Shown: positions 32,822 to 44,320, counted from the first letter of the stretch. The stretch is 64,000 nucleotides of DNA from Haematobia irritans (GCF_050003625.1 NC_134401.1:69110537-69174536), one strand, 5' to 3'. The notes: generated by a model not told the origin, from the letters alone. A program made the numbers and translations.

Positions 32822-35800
32822 ATGGAAAAGTAAGTATTAAATTTAATTTTTGTTTAAATACTTACAAATTATAAATATTATAGGCGAAAGTATAAGAACA
32901 AAGCAAACTGGAGTTCGGATGCCGAAGCTTGCCTGATGCATGTGTGGAGGGATAATACATCCAAGTTACGAGGTGCAAGGAAACAAAGCCACACATTGCA
33001 TGACATGGCGAAGGAAATGACAAAGTTTGGCTACCAATTTTCAAAAGACGAAATAAAAATCAAAATCCACAATTTAACCAACAAATACCGGTGTGAGAAA
33101 AAAAAGGTTGGTCCTTCTGGAGGTACACCATCAAGTTGGAGTTGGTTTGAGGAAGTACATGCCATTATAGGATCACAATCCTGCAATAATGCCGAAGAAT
33201 TGATGGAAGATAATTTTACAACAGGTACATTGTCACATTCGTAAAAAACACACCGTCAGTTTGTTAGTAGATTTCAGACGTGTTTGCAAAACTATGCAGT
33301 TGGTTATGCATAAAATACACAATCTCAAAGAATTATTTTCTGAAATTTCCTTTTGTTATTTTCGTAAAGAGCCAATTCAAATAATTCTTACTGCATTTGT
33401 TTTTGTGTGGGATATAATCTGTAGTGAGTACTCTATTTTTAATACCCACCAACACAGGATGTGGGTACTCAAATTTTGTTATTCCATTTGTAACGCTTCG
33501 AAATATTGGTCTCAGACCCCATAAAGAATACATATTCTTGATCGCAGTGAAATTCTGAGTCGATCTTGAAGAGAAAATTTCATTCCGTCTGACAGAAATT
33601 TCGTACGTGATGTGTATTGATATGCCATCTAACAATGATGCAAAAATGTGTCATCGTTTCACAATCATTAGCGTAGCTAGAAAATTTTCCTAGGGGCTAT
33701 AGCCCCCCTAGCAAAAAATTTATAGGCTGAACTTTAATAAAATTGAGTAAAAAATTAAACATCAAAACAACTCGACAATTGATTATTGACAATTAAGCAA
33801 CTAACGGCTCCGTTTGGCTTTAACTGCCAGTTAACAGAAAGTGAATTTGCAAATATCTACTCTCCGGTTAACTTTAACTGAAAAATTATCAGTAGTTAAA
33901 TTTCCAACTGCCATGGGGAATTCATGAAAAACGGGGTGAAAGTACGATTTTCCCAAAAAAAAAAAATTGTGCATTGTTCTAAAGGCACAAATTTAAAAAG
34001 TACTTCCAATTATTTCCTCAATTATTTTACTACAGATGAAGTTTTTGTTTTCCAAAAAAAAAGAGTAAGGATATATAAAATGGTACAAATTATTCAAATT
34101 TTGCCTCAAATATGCTAAATCCATTATAGAAAAATCGATAATTTTTGAAAATAGTTGAGAGAAAACGTTTCAAACAAGCGTCAGAATGCATTAAAAATCA
34201 TAAAAAAGTTAAAAATTATTTATTTATCATAAAATTTTTTAATTCACATTCAAAACAATGAAATCGTATCAGACCTTAAGAAGTGATGGAAATTCATTGC
34301 AACGGCTGTTGAAACGGTGGACATTCGTCCTATGACAAGTTCGTAGAACATTCATTGCTTCTCCGTCAATTTTGCACTACTTCCGGACCCAAAAAGAACA
34401 TTTTCACCTCTTTTTGCAGCATTATTAAGATACAAATTTATGAAAGAATAGCTTTAATATCAATTACTATTTTTTAATTAATTTGACGAGACTAAACCAA
34501 TCATAAGTTCAACCACAGCTTTATTTTATAAATATCAGACTTTAAACATTGCCATCGGCAACTGCTACCACAACCCAAGTAATTTGATTGTGCATAGAAG
34601 TCTTTAGCGGAACTTTGTGCGATAGTAAATACTTATTTAATTTTTATAACAATTAAAAAAAAAATATTGACATTTATTGAAAAATGGAAAATCGTAAACA
34701 GGGTTTCAAATTCTGGGGGGCTAACATTTTTCTAGGGGGGGTTTATGCCCCCTCCCCAGAGGCCTTCCTACGCTTATGTTCATAATTATATATTTATAAA
34801 CAGACCAAGAAGTAAAATGACTTGTATATGAATTCATTCAACCTTTTTTATATTACATAGTTTTCATTTGAACGAACTTCGTTATGGACGAAGTACAAAA
34901 AGTACAATACATTTCTTCTCCTTTCTCTTTTATCAAATCAACGGCTAGAGAAATTGCAATTATTGTTTTACAAAATTTCTTCCTGGTGTTATTGGAATGT
35001 TGTCTGCCTTAAACGGTGCTGACAGGCTATTAATTATGCTGTCTAAGTTCCAAAGTTTCCTTGAGTTTGTTATAGCTTCTGGCTTTATTTCAACATTTGC
35101 CAGTTATCTGTCACTTTGCGCCATTTCTTGATTGCCATCCTTAATATCTCTTTCCAATCTCCGACCATTCTAGAAGAATGTTGCCTCGACAACGAACATC
35201 ACGATGGAAAGTCACCTAATAAAAAATGGAAGTACTTAACAATAACAAAGCCCCGATCTTTTGTCATGTTTTAAAATCAATAAAAATATTGCACTTACAC
35301 ATCAACGGGTCCATCTTCGTTCATCAAACCCTGGGATACACCATCAAACTTCTTTTGGGCTTCTTCATATGCCAGTGTATCTAGTTCATCTTATTCTTCT
35401 TCTTCCTGGCAAAGTAATGCTAAACCAAATCCACCAAATATCATTGTCGACTAGGGCTGTCGTTCGGGTTTGATTTTTAAAAATCCCGGGATTTCAAAAT
35501 TCAGAATCCCGGGATCCCGGGATTTTTTCGGGATCCCGAAATGTCCGGGATTCTATAAATATTTTAAGTAACAACAATCTACAGCGCCAAAAAATTGTTG
35601 TAAATTGAACCAATTTAGTTTAATTCATTTTATGAACAAAAAACTAAAGACAAAACAATATTAAAAAGTAATTTTAAATTGCTATCATACTTAACGAACA
35701 TTTTGTCTAATTCAACATTGTGAAGAAAATAAAAATGTGTTGTGACAAAACTATATAAAAAATCCATTTCATATCGCAATCTCACTCAACAAAACATTTT

Positions 35801-37834
35801 AAGGTCTGGGTTAGATTATGCGTATCTTCGTATACTTATGTACTTCGTTTTAAGTAAAAATATCAAGACTTCTAAATTGTTATTAGATAAATGCGATCTT
35901 GTCATATTTTCTATTATTTTATTCTATTATTTTACACACAAAAATTTTTTTTTCTGATTCAATCACCAAATTAATTGATCCAATTAATTTTTTAATTGAA
36001 ATGTCTTCAATCACGAAAATGATAGCATCAATCACAGTTTTAATTGGGCATAGAAAAAATTCTTGATTAAAAAATTAATTGATTTTTTCAGCAAATTTCA
36101 ATTAATTTTTTAATTGAATTAATTAAAAATTTAATTGATGTTGATTGCAAAACTCAAATAATTTATTAATTAAAAAAGGTAACTATTTTTAATTACTTTT
36201 TGAATTGGCTTAAAGTTTTTATTTGGATTAACAAATGATTGGTTGAAATACATTTTTCATTAAAAATTTAAAAAAATTAGCACTTTTTTTAACTGAATTA
36301 ATCTTCCGAATTTGATTAAAAAGTTAATTGTATCAATTAATTTTTTAATTAAAAATTTTAAAATGTTCAATCATTGACTTAATTAACTTAATTTTCTATC
36401 ATGATTAAAAAGTTAATTGTATCAATTAATTTATTAATTGAAAAAATTTTCAACTTCAATTAACTTTTTAATTGGAAATATTTTGGTGATATTTTTTTCT
36501 GTGTATGTAGTGTTCCATTTCACATGAACTCATTATTCAAAGAACCATGACTTTTGCGGACTCGATTTTTGATGAAATTGTGCTGTTCAATATACCCCAT
36601 GTATAACAAATTCTTACTCAAGGTGTACCATAAATGTTTATTAACTCAATTTGTCGGTTATGAAATCTAACGGCGGTTTACAATGAGTGAAAACTCCAAT
36701 TTATTAATAAACAACCATAAAAGCCCACAATTTTAGCAAATTTGAATTACTTTTTCGGGATCCCGAAAAATCCCGGGATTAAAAATAAAAAATCTCGGGA
36801 TTCGGGATAAATCCCGTCTCGAAAATCCCGGGATTTCGGGACGGGATTTGTCCCGGGTGACAGCCCTATTGTCAACGATATTTGTTTTGCCGTCTCAATG
36901 TGTTCGTTAAGGTTTTCGATGTTAGCCTCTATTAACTTAGGAACTTCTTTATATTTCAACCAACGATAGGAAATGTGAATTCTTGTGAGATATTCGATTT
37001 CGCGACAAATTTTCTGAAAATCCATATATGTAGCTCGTTCTCTTGGTAGTGTATTGGTTTCCCGAACCTTAGCGTCCTTCTGTTCAATCATTTTCGTTGT
37101 TGCTCCCGCTCGGTTTCGTACATGCTTCCTCCTCTATCATGGAAAAATTTGAAAAGTGCCATAAAATTTAATACTATGAAACGATACTACAGTACCCATC
37201 AATGCTGTCTTACCTCATGTGGATTCATATTTAATGTTTTATATTTGATTTCTACAGAAAATGTTCTCAAAATTTTATTTCTACAGAAAATATTTTGTCT
37301 AAATCGGTTCAGATTCAAATTCATGCATATGGGTATATAAATGTTTATATAGCTCGCATTTACGGTACCGATACCACCCCAAAAAAACTTGTTTTTATTA
37401 ATATTATTAAAGTAAGCAGTAAAATAATGTTTAATCGGCTACATCCTTTTCTTTTAGCTACTATGGGCAGTGAAAATGTAAAGTGGAGCGAACTCGAAAT
37501 TTTAGAAGACAACGAAAATGAATTTATATTCTCCCAGACGTTGGATCAGCCAACAGTTTCAAGAGCTAAGCGGGCGCGAACATCGTCGTCATCATCTGAA
37601 TGCTCTTCTGCGCCGTGCATTCAAAAGGCCTCTCGGAGAAAAAAGAAAAACACTTACGACGATGTTCTCACCGTAATGAAAAATACGGAAAATATTTTGC
37701 GACAGGAATGCGAAGACAGAAAAAAAATCGATGAAGAACTTCTGAAAATTCAGAAGGAGCAATTGTATCTGGAAAAAGAAAAAAATGAAATTGAAAGAGA
37801 GAGGAATGCTATTTTAAAAAATATGTTGCTTTAA
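32822..37834 (+). CDS. Harbinger Myb/SANT-like protein, three exons, apparently intact
   Basis: Exons 32822-32829, 32884-33224 and 37458-37834 give 241 codons plus stop. Donors are GTAAGT and GTACAT; acceptors are TTATAG and TTTTAG. All phases agree across both introns. Residues about 10-105 form a Myb/trihelix-like DNA-binding domain (WSSDAEACLMHVWRD, then IKIKIHNLTNKYRCEKKK and SSWSWFEEVHAIIG). A Ser-rich linker with a basic KRAR patch and a C-terminal coiled coil (EERKKIDEELL-like, LEKEKNEIERERN) follow. In this superfamily the Myb-like protein recruits the transposase to DNA and the nucleus. The second intron is 4.2 kb because it took in other elements. Confidence 0.85.
33225..33665. other. 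Myb intron, part with dispersed-repeat R remnant
   Basis: 33440-33620 (CAGACCCCATAAAGAATACA, ATTCTGAGTCGAT) resembles the end of repeat R at 59560-59610 in inverse. The rest is unassigned. Confidence 0.5.
33666..34778. mobile_element. CATTAGCGTAG element, copy 1 (8-bp target)
   Basis: 1.11 kb with ends CATTAGCGTAGCTAG and, inverted, CATAAGCGTAGGAAG. Subterminal CTAGGGG/CCCCCTAG motifs. Flanks TTCACAAT and TTCATAAT form an 8-bp duplication with one mismatch. An 8-bp target fits hAT or P superfamilies. No transposase ORF. It lies in the Myb intron. Confidence 0.82.
35030..37091 (-). pseudogene. SMC2-like (condensin) gene fragment, interrupted by a hAT-like element
   Basis: At 36877-37091 the minus strand reads MIEQKDAKVRETNTL, RERATYMDFQKICREIEYL and TRIHISYRWLKYKE, which matches my memory of the first coiled coil of SMC2 just after its ATPase head. 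At 35300-35391 it reads LAYEEAQKKFDGVSQGLMNEDG, also SMC2-like. A GTAAGT donor at about 35297 and an AG acceptor at about 35222 suggest retained introns, so it is a DNA-level copy. Further ORF sequence at 35036-35110 (ANVEIKPEAITNSRKLWN) is not identified. The stretch lies in the Myb intron. Confidence 0.55.
35452..36868. mobile_element. hAT-like non-autonomous element with ATCCCGGGAT subterminal arrays
   Basis: Ends TAGGGCTGTC and its inverse. 8-bp duplication TTGTCGAC / TTGTCAAC (35444-35451 and 36869-36876). The first 100 and last 120 bp are packed with copies of ATCCCGGGAT, the sort of subterminal site hAT transposases bind. The middle is AT-rich and holds a second repeat at about 35932-36504 with many AATTAATTTTTTAATTG palindromes and ends ACACA...TGTGT. 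Confidence 0.82.
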
Positions 37835-38264
37835 ATGAATGAGAAAAGTTTAATTTTAAATATTGAATTTTTATTAAAAATTATATTGTATTTTAACAAT
37901 GTTCCCAAATAGTGTGAAACACATTACATACAATACTCAGTATTTCTGTTTTTTCTTCAAACAATTAAAATATACATTTAATTTCCTTTTAGAGTAATAA
38001 TTTGTTTAAAAAACAAGAAAACTAAAAACATTTAGAGTAAATGAACTTATTGAATTTATAATAAAAATCTATACTTTTTTAAAATAGTGTGAAACACAAA
38101 TAGTTCTTAGTACTTCTAGTATTTATTTAAAGCAATTTGAATTTTTAATTTAATTTTAGTTTATGCTTTTTGTTTTAAAAACCAAATAAAAACTATATAA
38201 TATTGCACAAGAAACGCTCTCATTGAATAGTTCTCGAATTTCATGTTATGTTATGGCCTGCAAA
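37835..38264. other. 3' flank of the Myb gene, duplicated
   Basis: Two imperfect copies about 175 bp apart of a stretch ending AATAGTGTGAAACAC (37910, 38083). No coding sequence. Probably the space between the two convergent Harbinger genes. Confidence 0.5.
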
Positions 38265-38514
38265 GGTTAGGTTAGGTTTCCATGTTAAGCTCAATGACAA
38301 GGGACCTCCTTTTTATAGCCGAGCCCGAACGGCGTTCCACATTGTAGTGAAACCGCTTAGAGAAGCTTTGTAACCCTCAGAATGTCACCAGCATTAATGA
38401 GGTGGAATAATCCATTAGTGGAAAACTTTTTGGTGTTAGGTCGAAGCAGGAATCGAAACCAAGACCTTGTGTATGCAAGGCGGGCATGCTAACCATTGCA
38501 CCATGGTGGCTCGC
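38265..38514 (-). repeat. tRNA-derived SINE
   Basis: On the minus strand the element starts at about 38514 with a tRNA-like head: GGTGCAATGGTTAGCATGCC (A-box region), then TTGCATACACAAGGTCTTGG and a B box GTTTCGATTCC. The body contains AAAAGTTTTCCACTAATGG and CTTGTCATTGAGCTTAACA. It ends near CCTAACCTAACC. A degenerate copy lies at 20165-20380. Pol III type II promoter inferred from A and B boxes. Confidence 0.85.
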
Positions 38515-38540
38515 ACACGTACATTATATTTTTTGCATAT

Positions 38541-39737
38541 TTATTATACCCTTCACCACTACTGTGGTACAGGGTATAATAAGTTTGTACATTTGTGTGT
38601 AACGCCAAGAAGGAAAAGTCTGAGACCCATCGTTTAGTATACCGATCGTCTTAGAATTGAATTCTGAGTTGATTTAGCGATGTCCGTCTGTCTGTCTGTC
38701 TGTCTGATTGTCCGTCTGTCTGTCTGTCTGTTGGTGTATCTTTGTGTGCCAAGTACAGCTCGCAGTTTTGGTATAGGGTCCTGTTTCGACTCAAAGACGA
38801 TCCCTATTGATTTTGGAAAAAATCGGTTCAGATTTAGATATAGCTGCCATATATATTTTTCACCGATCTGGTCATAATTGGCGTGTATATCAACCGATCT
38901 TTCTTAAATTCCGTACATCCGAATATTTTATGAGTCTCGAAAAACTTGCAAAATAACAGCCAAATCGGTTCAGATCCCATAGCTCCCATACATAGCTTTC
39001 GCCCGATTTAGACTCATTTGCCCACAGAGGCCAATTTTTTGCTCCGATTTAGTTGAAATTTTGCACAGGGAGTAGAATTAGCATTGTAGCTATGCGTGCC
39101 AAATTTGGTTGAAATCGGTTCAGATTTCGATATAGCTCCGATATATAACTTTCGCCCGATTTACACTCATATGACCACAGAGGCCAATTTTTTGCTCCGA
39201 TTTAGTTGAAATTTTGCACAGGGAGTAGAAGTAGCATTGTAGTTATGCGTGCCAAATTTGGTTGAAATCGGATCAGAGTTAGATATAGCTCCCATAAATA
39301 AGTTTTTCTGATTTCGACAAAAATTGTCAAAATACCAACATTTTCCTTGTTAAATCGCCACTGCTTAGTCGAAAAGTTGTAAAAATAACTCTAATTTTCC
39401 TAAACTTCTAATACATATATATCGAGCGATAAATCATAAATAAACTTTTGCGAAGTTTCCTTAAAATTGCTTCAGATTTAAATGTTTCCCATATTTTTAT
39501 ACTAAAATTGTGTTCCACCCTAGTGCATTAGCCAACTTAAATTTTGAGTCTATAGATGTTGTAGAAGTCTATCAAATTCTGTCCAAATCGAGTGATATTT
39601 AAATGTATGTATTTGGGACAAACCTTTATATATAGCACCCAACACATTTGACGGATGTGATATGGTATCGAAGATCTACAAAGTGGTGCAGGGTATAATA
39701 TAGTCGGCCCCGCCCGACTTTAGACTTTCCTTACTTG
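38541..39737. repeat. Dispersed repeat R, long copy
   Basis: Starts TTATTATACCCTTCACCAC and ends GGCCCCGCCCGACTTTAGAC then TTTCCTTACTTG. It has a (TCTG)n run at 38685-38735 and two copies of the 153-bp type unit. The same element in the other orientation is 61197-62999. The transposition mechanism is unknown to me; no long ORF. Confidence 0.82.
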
Positions 39738-40097
39738 TTTTTAATTTTCACTTTTAAAACTCGAACACATTAACTGTCTGTATATATTTTTATTTATGTC
39801 TCTGATTGCATCAGATACTCAGCCAAAAAATTCTCATTTCTCTTCCCTGTATATTGAAATCATAGCTTATTGTATTTGGTGGAGATTTTTTGTTTGTCTT
39901 TTCGCGGTCCTCCATTTCTAACCATTTTTCATTAATTCTGTCATTTTTATATACCTGTAGTCTACTAAAGCAAACAAAACAGTGGAATACCATCCCTTGT
40001 AGTTGTAATAGTCTGACGCTTCCTGCTTTGGAGGATGCACCTCTATATGACATCCATCTGAAAATTCTTAATTGTAATTACTTTTTAAAAGATTTAA
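39738..40097. other. Harbinger sequence with transposase exon 40057-39955
   Basis: Apart from that exon I see nothing. After the exon donor, the expected following transposase exons are missing, and the sequence runs into repeat R. Confidence 0.5.
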
Positions 40098-42113
40098 ATT
40101 AAAGTCATTAGCGTAGCTAGACAATTTTCCTAGGGGGGCTATAGCCCCCCTAGCTGAAAATTTATAGACTGAAGTTATAGTTTCAATTAATGTTTTATTT
40201 CATAAAAATGAATAACAATATAGGCATCAAAATAACTCGACAATTAATTTATAATAAAGCAACTAAATGTAGTTCCACACTTTTCCCAGCAAAAAAATTG
40301 GGAGTTGTTCTAAAGGCACAACTTTAAAAGCACTTCTACACAATTTTAGTCAAAAGATTTAAATTAAAGTCATTAGCGTAGCTAGACAATTTTCCTAGGG
40401 GGGGGGGTATAGCCCCCCTAGCTGAAAATTTATAGACTGAAGTTATAGTTTCAATTAATGTTTTATTTCATAAAAATGAATAACAATATAGGCATCAAAA
40501 TAACTCGACAATTAATTTATAATAAAGCAACTAAATGTAGTTCCACACTTTTCCCAGCAAAAAAATTGGGAGTTGTTCTAAAGGCACAACTTTAAAAGCA
40601 CTTCGAAAAATGTCCTCACAAAGAAGTTAATTATTTTAACTACACAGGAAGTTTTTTACTTGATTTTTTTCATATTTTAATGCGTAATTTTTTGTTTTCT
40701 TTAAAAAAAGTAAGAATAAATAAAGTGGTACAAATTATTCAAATTTTGCCACAAAAATGCTAAATTCATTATAGAAATTTTTATAGAATTTTTGAAAATA
40801 TTCGAGGGAAAACGTTTCAAACAAGCGTTAGAATGCATTAAAAATCATAAAAAATTTAAAAATTAATTATTTTGGAAAATATAACAAAATTTTCTAATCC
40901 ACATTCAAAACACTGAATTTGGATCACAACTTAAGAAGTGATGCAAATTCATTGCAACGGTTGTTGAAACGGTCGACATTCGTTCTATGACAATTTCATA
41001 TCACATTCATCGCTTCTCCGCCAAGTTTGCACCACTTCCGGACCCAAAAAGAACATTTTCACTTCTTTTTGGCTATGCTTTTTTGCAGCATTATTAAGAT
41101 ATTAATTTATGAAAGAATAGTATCAATTACTATTACAATTACTATTTTTTTTAATTAAATTTGCTAAACCAGACTAAACACAATAATAAAGGAGCTTTAG
41201 TTATTCAACTAAATCAAAAGTTCAACCACAGATTTATTTTATAAATATTCAGATTTCGGCAACTGCTACCACAACCAAAGTAATTCGATTGTGCATGAAA
41301 GTTTTCAGCGGAACTCTGTGCGGTTGTATATACTTGGTTAATTTTTAGAAAAATGTAAAATCGTAAATAGGTTTTCAAATTCTGGGGGGGGCTAAAATTT
41401 TTCTGGGGGGTCTAAGCCCCCTCCCCAGAGGCCTTCCTACGCTTATGATTAAAGTACAAACCTATTGCTCCAATACATTGGGGAAGTCCCATTTGTTGGA
41501 AGCCTTGTATGCACTCATTAATTTTATGGCTTGCTCCAAAATCTGGAGGTAAGTACTTTGGAGCCATTTGTTTCCATACTTCTTCGCAAAACTCTATCAG
41601 GATATCATGCACGGTTGACTTTCCCACACCAAATAGTTGCGATATAGTCATATATTCCGCTGAAGATTTTAAAGCGTATAATGCAATCGCAACCCTTTTT
41701 TCTAGCGGTATGCATTTGCGGAAAGTGTTGTCGGTTTTAGCAATCGCCTTTACATGCTTGCAAAGAATGAAAAAAAGAGTTTCGGGACATTCTAAAGGTC
41801 TCTTTAAAAGCTTGACCTGTCATTGTGGGGACATCGATTTCCCAGAAAAAGCTAGATCTTGGCTATAATTCGAATTTAAATAAAAAATCTCCTACAAATC
41901 TCATATATAATTATACATACGTGTATCCACAATTTTTTGGCGTCATTCAGGGCTAATTTCAAAAGATTTAAATGAAATTGGCCCATCACAATTTTGATTT
42001 TGGCTCTTTTCTGCCTTTTTAATATGGTTGCAATTTTGGTTTTGTTTTTTTTTTTCCATTTTAGCATGTATTAATGCAAGTTTTATTAATAACTGTTTTC
42101 CTCTACCAGACAT
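39955..42113 (-). pseudogene. Harbinger DDE transposase, N-terminal half, broken
   Basis: Start MSGRGKQLLIKLALIHAKME at 42113. An 11-A run at about 42050 shifts the frame. The next part (41868-41462) reads WEIDVPTMTGQAFKETFRMS, then, after a T-run frameshift near 41775, FRKCIPLEKRVAIALYALKS, LFGVGKSTVHDILIEFCEE and GLPQCIGAI. The codon for the first catalytic Asp is split by an intron (G at 41462, AT at 40057-40056); the next exon, 40057-39955, reads GCHIEVHPPKQEASDYYNYK and GWYSTVLFALVDYR. The other two catalytic acidic residues are not present in the window. In PIF/Harbinger elements the protein cuts at TWA targets. Confidence 0.88.
40106..41447. mobile_element. CATTAGCGTAG element, copy 2, with partial tandem duplication
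   Basis: The complete element is 40371-41447. Its left 265 bp, including 19 bp of left flank, are also present at 40106-40370. Target copies ATTAAAGT stand at 40098-40105, 40363-40370 and 41448-41455. It sits in the transposase intron of Harbinger, just inside the donor site. Same family as 33666-34778. Confidence 0.85.
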
Positions 42114-44320
42114 CTTAAATCAAGTAATTAAAAAATAAACAATTATTCAATGTTTGGTTTTTCTATTTGTAAACAAAAACAGCTGTTAAATCCTCAAATC
42201 TACGAAATCTCGTTATTTTGCCAGTCCGAACACCTGAGATTTGTAAAGAGATTTGAGTTCTAAATAGAGAGATTTCGTGTCTAGTGCGAACGTAGTATTA
42301 GAGTCTGCAATATCGAACCTACACCTAACCTAATATCAGCTTTAGAAATAACAAAACTTTTATTGACTCAAAAATAAATTATAACCTTTTGCCTTTTCTT
42401 TAATAGATGAAGAATTTGCATCAAAACGTAGCTGGCTGAAATTCAACAAAACAAACTCCGCTGAAATTTTACAAATTTGGAGCGAGACTTCAAATCAAAG
42501 GACGCGCTAAATTCGCAAGAATGCAGCCATAGACGACGTTTTTATAGAATGGCCATCTTACAAATTGCCCCTTGCATTGGCAAGTTTCAAATGAGTATTT
42601 CATTATTTTTATGCATTTTATGAAAACGTTAAACTTTATTTATACGTATTTCCATTTTAGATTGAAATCGATTTTAAAACCTTGTATCCATCAGCCGACA
42701 AAAAGATCTATGGGAAATGGGAAATTTTTGAAAAAAATATCCTTGCCTTCTACAAGTTACACATAAAGGACTCTAACGCAAAGGAGCTACTAAAGAACTT
42801 ATTGGACCAAGAAAAGTCTCTTTGCGAAGGTAAGTATTTCCGTTCGTGATATTTGTTTTGCTACGTAACATGTGGAAAGATTGTATTTGATAAGAAAAAA
42901 GTAAACTGGTTTATTGGGAAAATATACTACCTGCTAAATTAAATTCCATAATATATTCTTATAAAGACAATTTACTCACATGCATTTGTAACCGAAGCTA
43001 TTTCGTTTCTTAAAAACAATGAGTTAAAAGTAAAGAATAAATCATTGGCGTCAAATACTAATCTATCGAGGGAATGCAAATTTCGAAAATGAACGTCCCA
43101 AATTTAATATAAACTATTTTTATTTATTTTATTAAAGAATTTAAAACCATGATAAATTATGATATTAAATAAGATATGTACTAACAACAAAGGTTTTCGA
43201 CCTAGTAATATAAAATTTTTAAAACAAATATTACCAATTCTTTCGGTAATTTTTATTTAAAATTCCTTTAACACAGAAGTATTTATCAATTGCTGTTTTA
43301 CTTATTTTCATTGCAGACACCCGTAACACAATTCTTTATTTGCTCCCCGCAATTTTAAAAACCAAAAGTTTTAAGGAAAACAATAAAACTCGGAGATATA
43401 CAATTGCTGAAAGTCAAGAAAACATTTTGAAGATTTTTCGACATCAAAATACTATTGCAACATTTAATGGACATCCGTGTATTTTTCTAACTGGCGAAAA
43501 CCTATTCGAATTAAACGGCGTCTATGTGGCGTATAGAGATATTTTATACAAATGTGAAACTATAATAAATGGAATCGCAACATGCTTCCATTTATTTTTC
43601 GTTTTTAATTTAAAGTACCCGCCGCAAGCGGAAAATATTTGGACATTCGTTCAAAACTATTTTTTTGAAATCAATTTAAATTCAGACACCTTTTCAGGTG
43701 ATTCAAAAATCGTTAATAGCCTATTTAAATGAACATAAGTAGTAAAGTCGTGCTTTATTCGATGTACCCTATGTAACTTGAAAGACTGATTTTGATTTAC
43801 TTCACAAATTTACTAAATCCATTCATTTACGGATTTCAATGTATCCGCCGCAATAGGCTAATGTTTGGATATTCGTTTAACATTAACTTTTTTATATTAA
43901 TCTAAATTCTTTATGTTCTTTAATATATGAGAAATCTATTAATAATTAATTGGAAAACAATAGTTCCTACAAACATTGTTATAAACAAAATGTATGTAAA
44001 ATATATACATAAAAATCTTAAATATCAATTTCGTATTTAAATGAATTAAGTACTATGTTATAAATTCGATGCACCTTATGTAACTTAAAATACTGAATAT
44101 GTTATACCGTATGTAATATGAATATCTACCGAATGTAACATAAAATACTGAATTCGATTTATTTCATACAGTCAATAAAAACCTGTGAATTTTAGTTTAA
44201 AATGTCGATAAAAAATAAAGTTTATTGCTAAGACAACAAATATTTGTAGTTGTTATAACAGAAAAATATTAGCTATTTCAACTAACGCAGTTTGCTATTT
44301 CAGCAGCGATGTTTGTCAAA

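Larger units (their letters stand above)
32559..42297. mobile_element. PIF/Harbinger element, 9.7 kb, with nested insertions
   Basis: The inverted ends share CGTTCGCACTAGACACGAAA (27-bp TIR, two mismatches). TTA is duplicated (32556-32558 and 42298-42300); units A and B give the empty site GTCTCTTAGAGTCTG. It carries both proteins expected of Harbinger elements, convergently: a Myb/SANT-like protein on plus and a DDE transposase on minus. Nested inside: two CATTAGCGTAG elements, a hAT-like element, a SINE, a dispersed repeat R and an SMC2-like gene fragment. Confidence 0.93.
31039..43732 (+). pseudogene. Unknown multi-exon gene, copy C, split by Harbinger
   Basis: The first exon (about 31042-31115) keeps its GTAAGT donor. 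The second (ESWYTK) lies at about 32008-32106. Harbinger sits in the following intron. Later exons are at 42419-about 42560, 42661-42829 and 43317-43732. Copy C lacks the 2-bp deletion of A and B, so NKTRRYTIAESQENILKIFR reads through. It has one extra A near 43707 that shifts the last 15 residues. Each copy thus carries different breaks, and a combination of the copies would describe the ancestral gene. Confidence 0.6.
30331..44320 (+). repeat. Tandem array unit C, split by Harbinger and a MITE
   Basis: Same start as B, including the scrambled block (30690-31010). Interrupted at 32167-32497 and 32559-42297, then continues to about 44320, where it passes into the right end of the CACTCA segment. 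Without the insertions it is about 3.9 kb. Confidence 0.88.

Noticed and set aside
35036..35225. Possible kinase-like HRD motif or another named protein in this ORF stretch
   Set aside because: Short, in several frames, and not supported by neighbouring motifs; left unidentified.
38430..38514. Possible functional tRNA gene on the minus strand
   Set aside because: The A/B-box head continues into a SINE body that recurs at 20165-20380, and the cloverleaf is imperfect.
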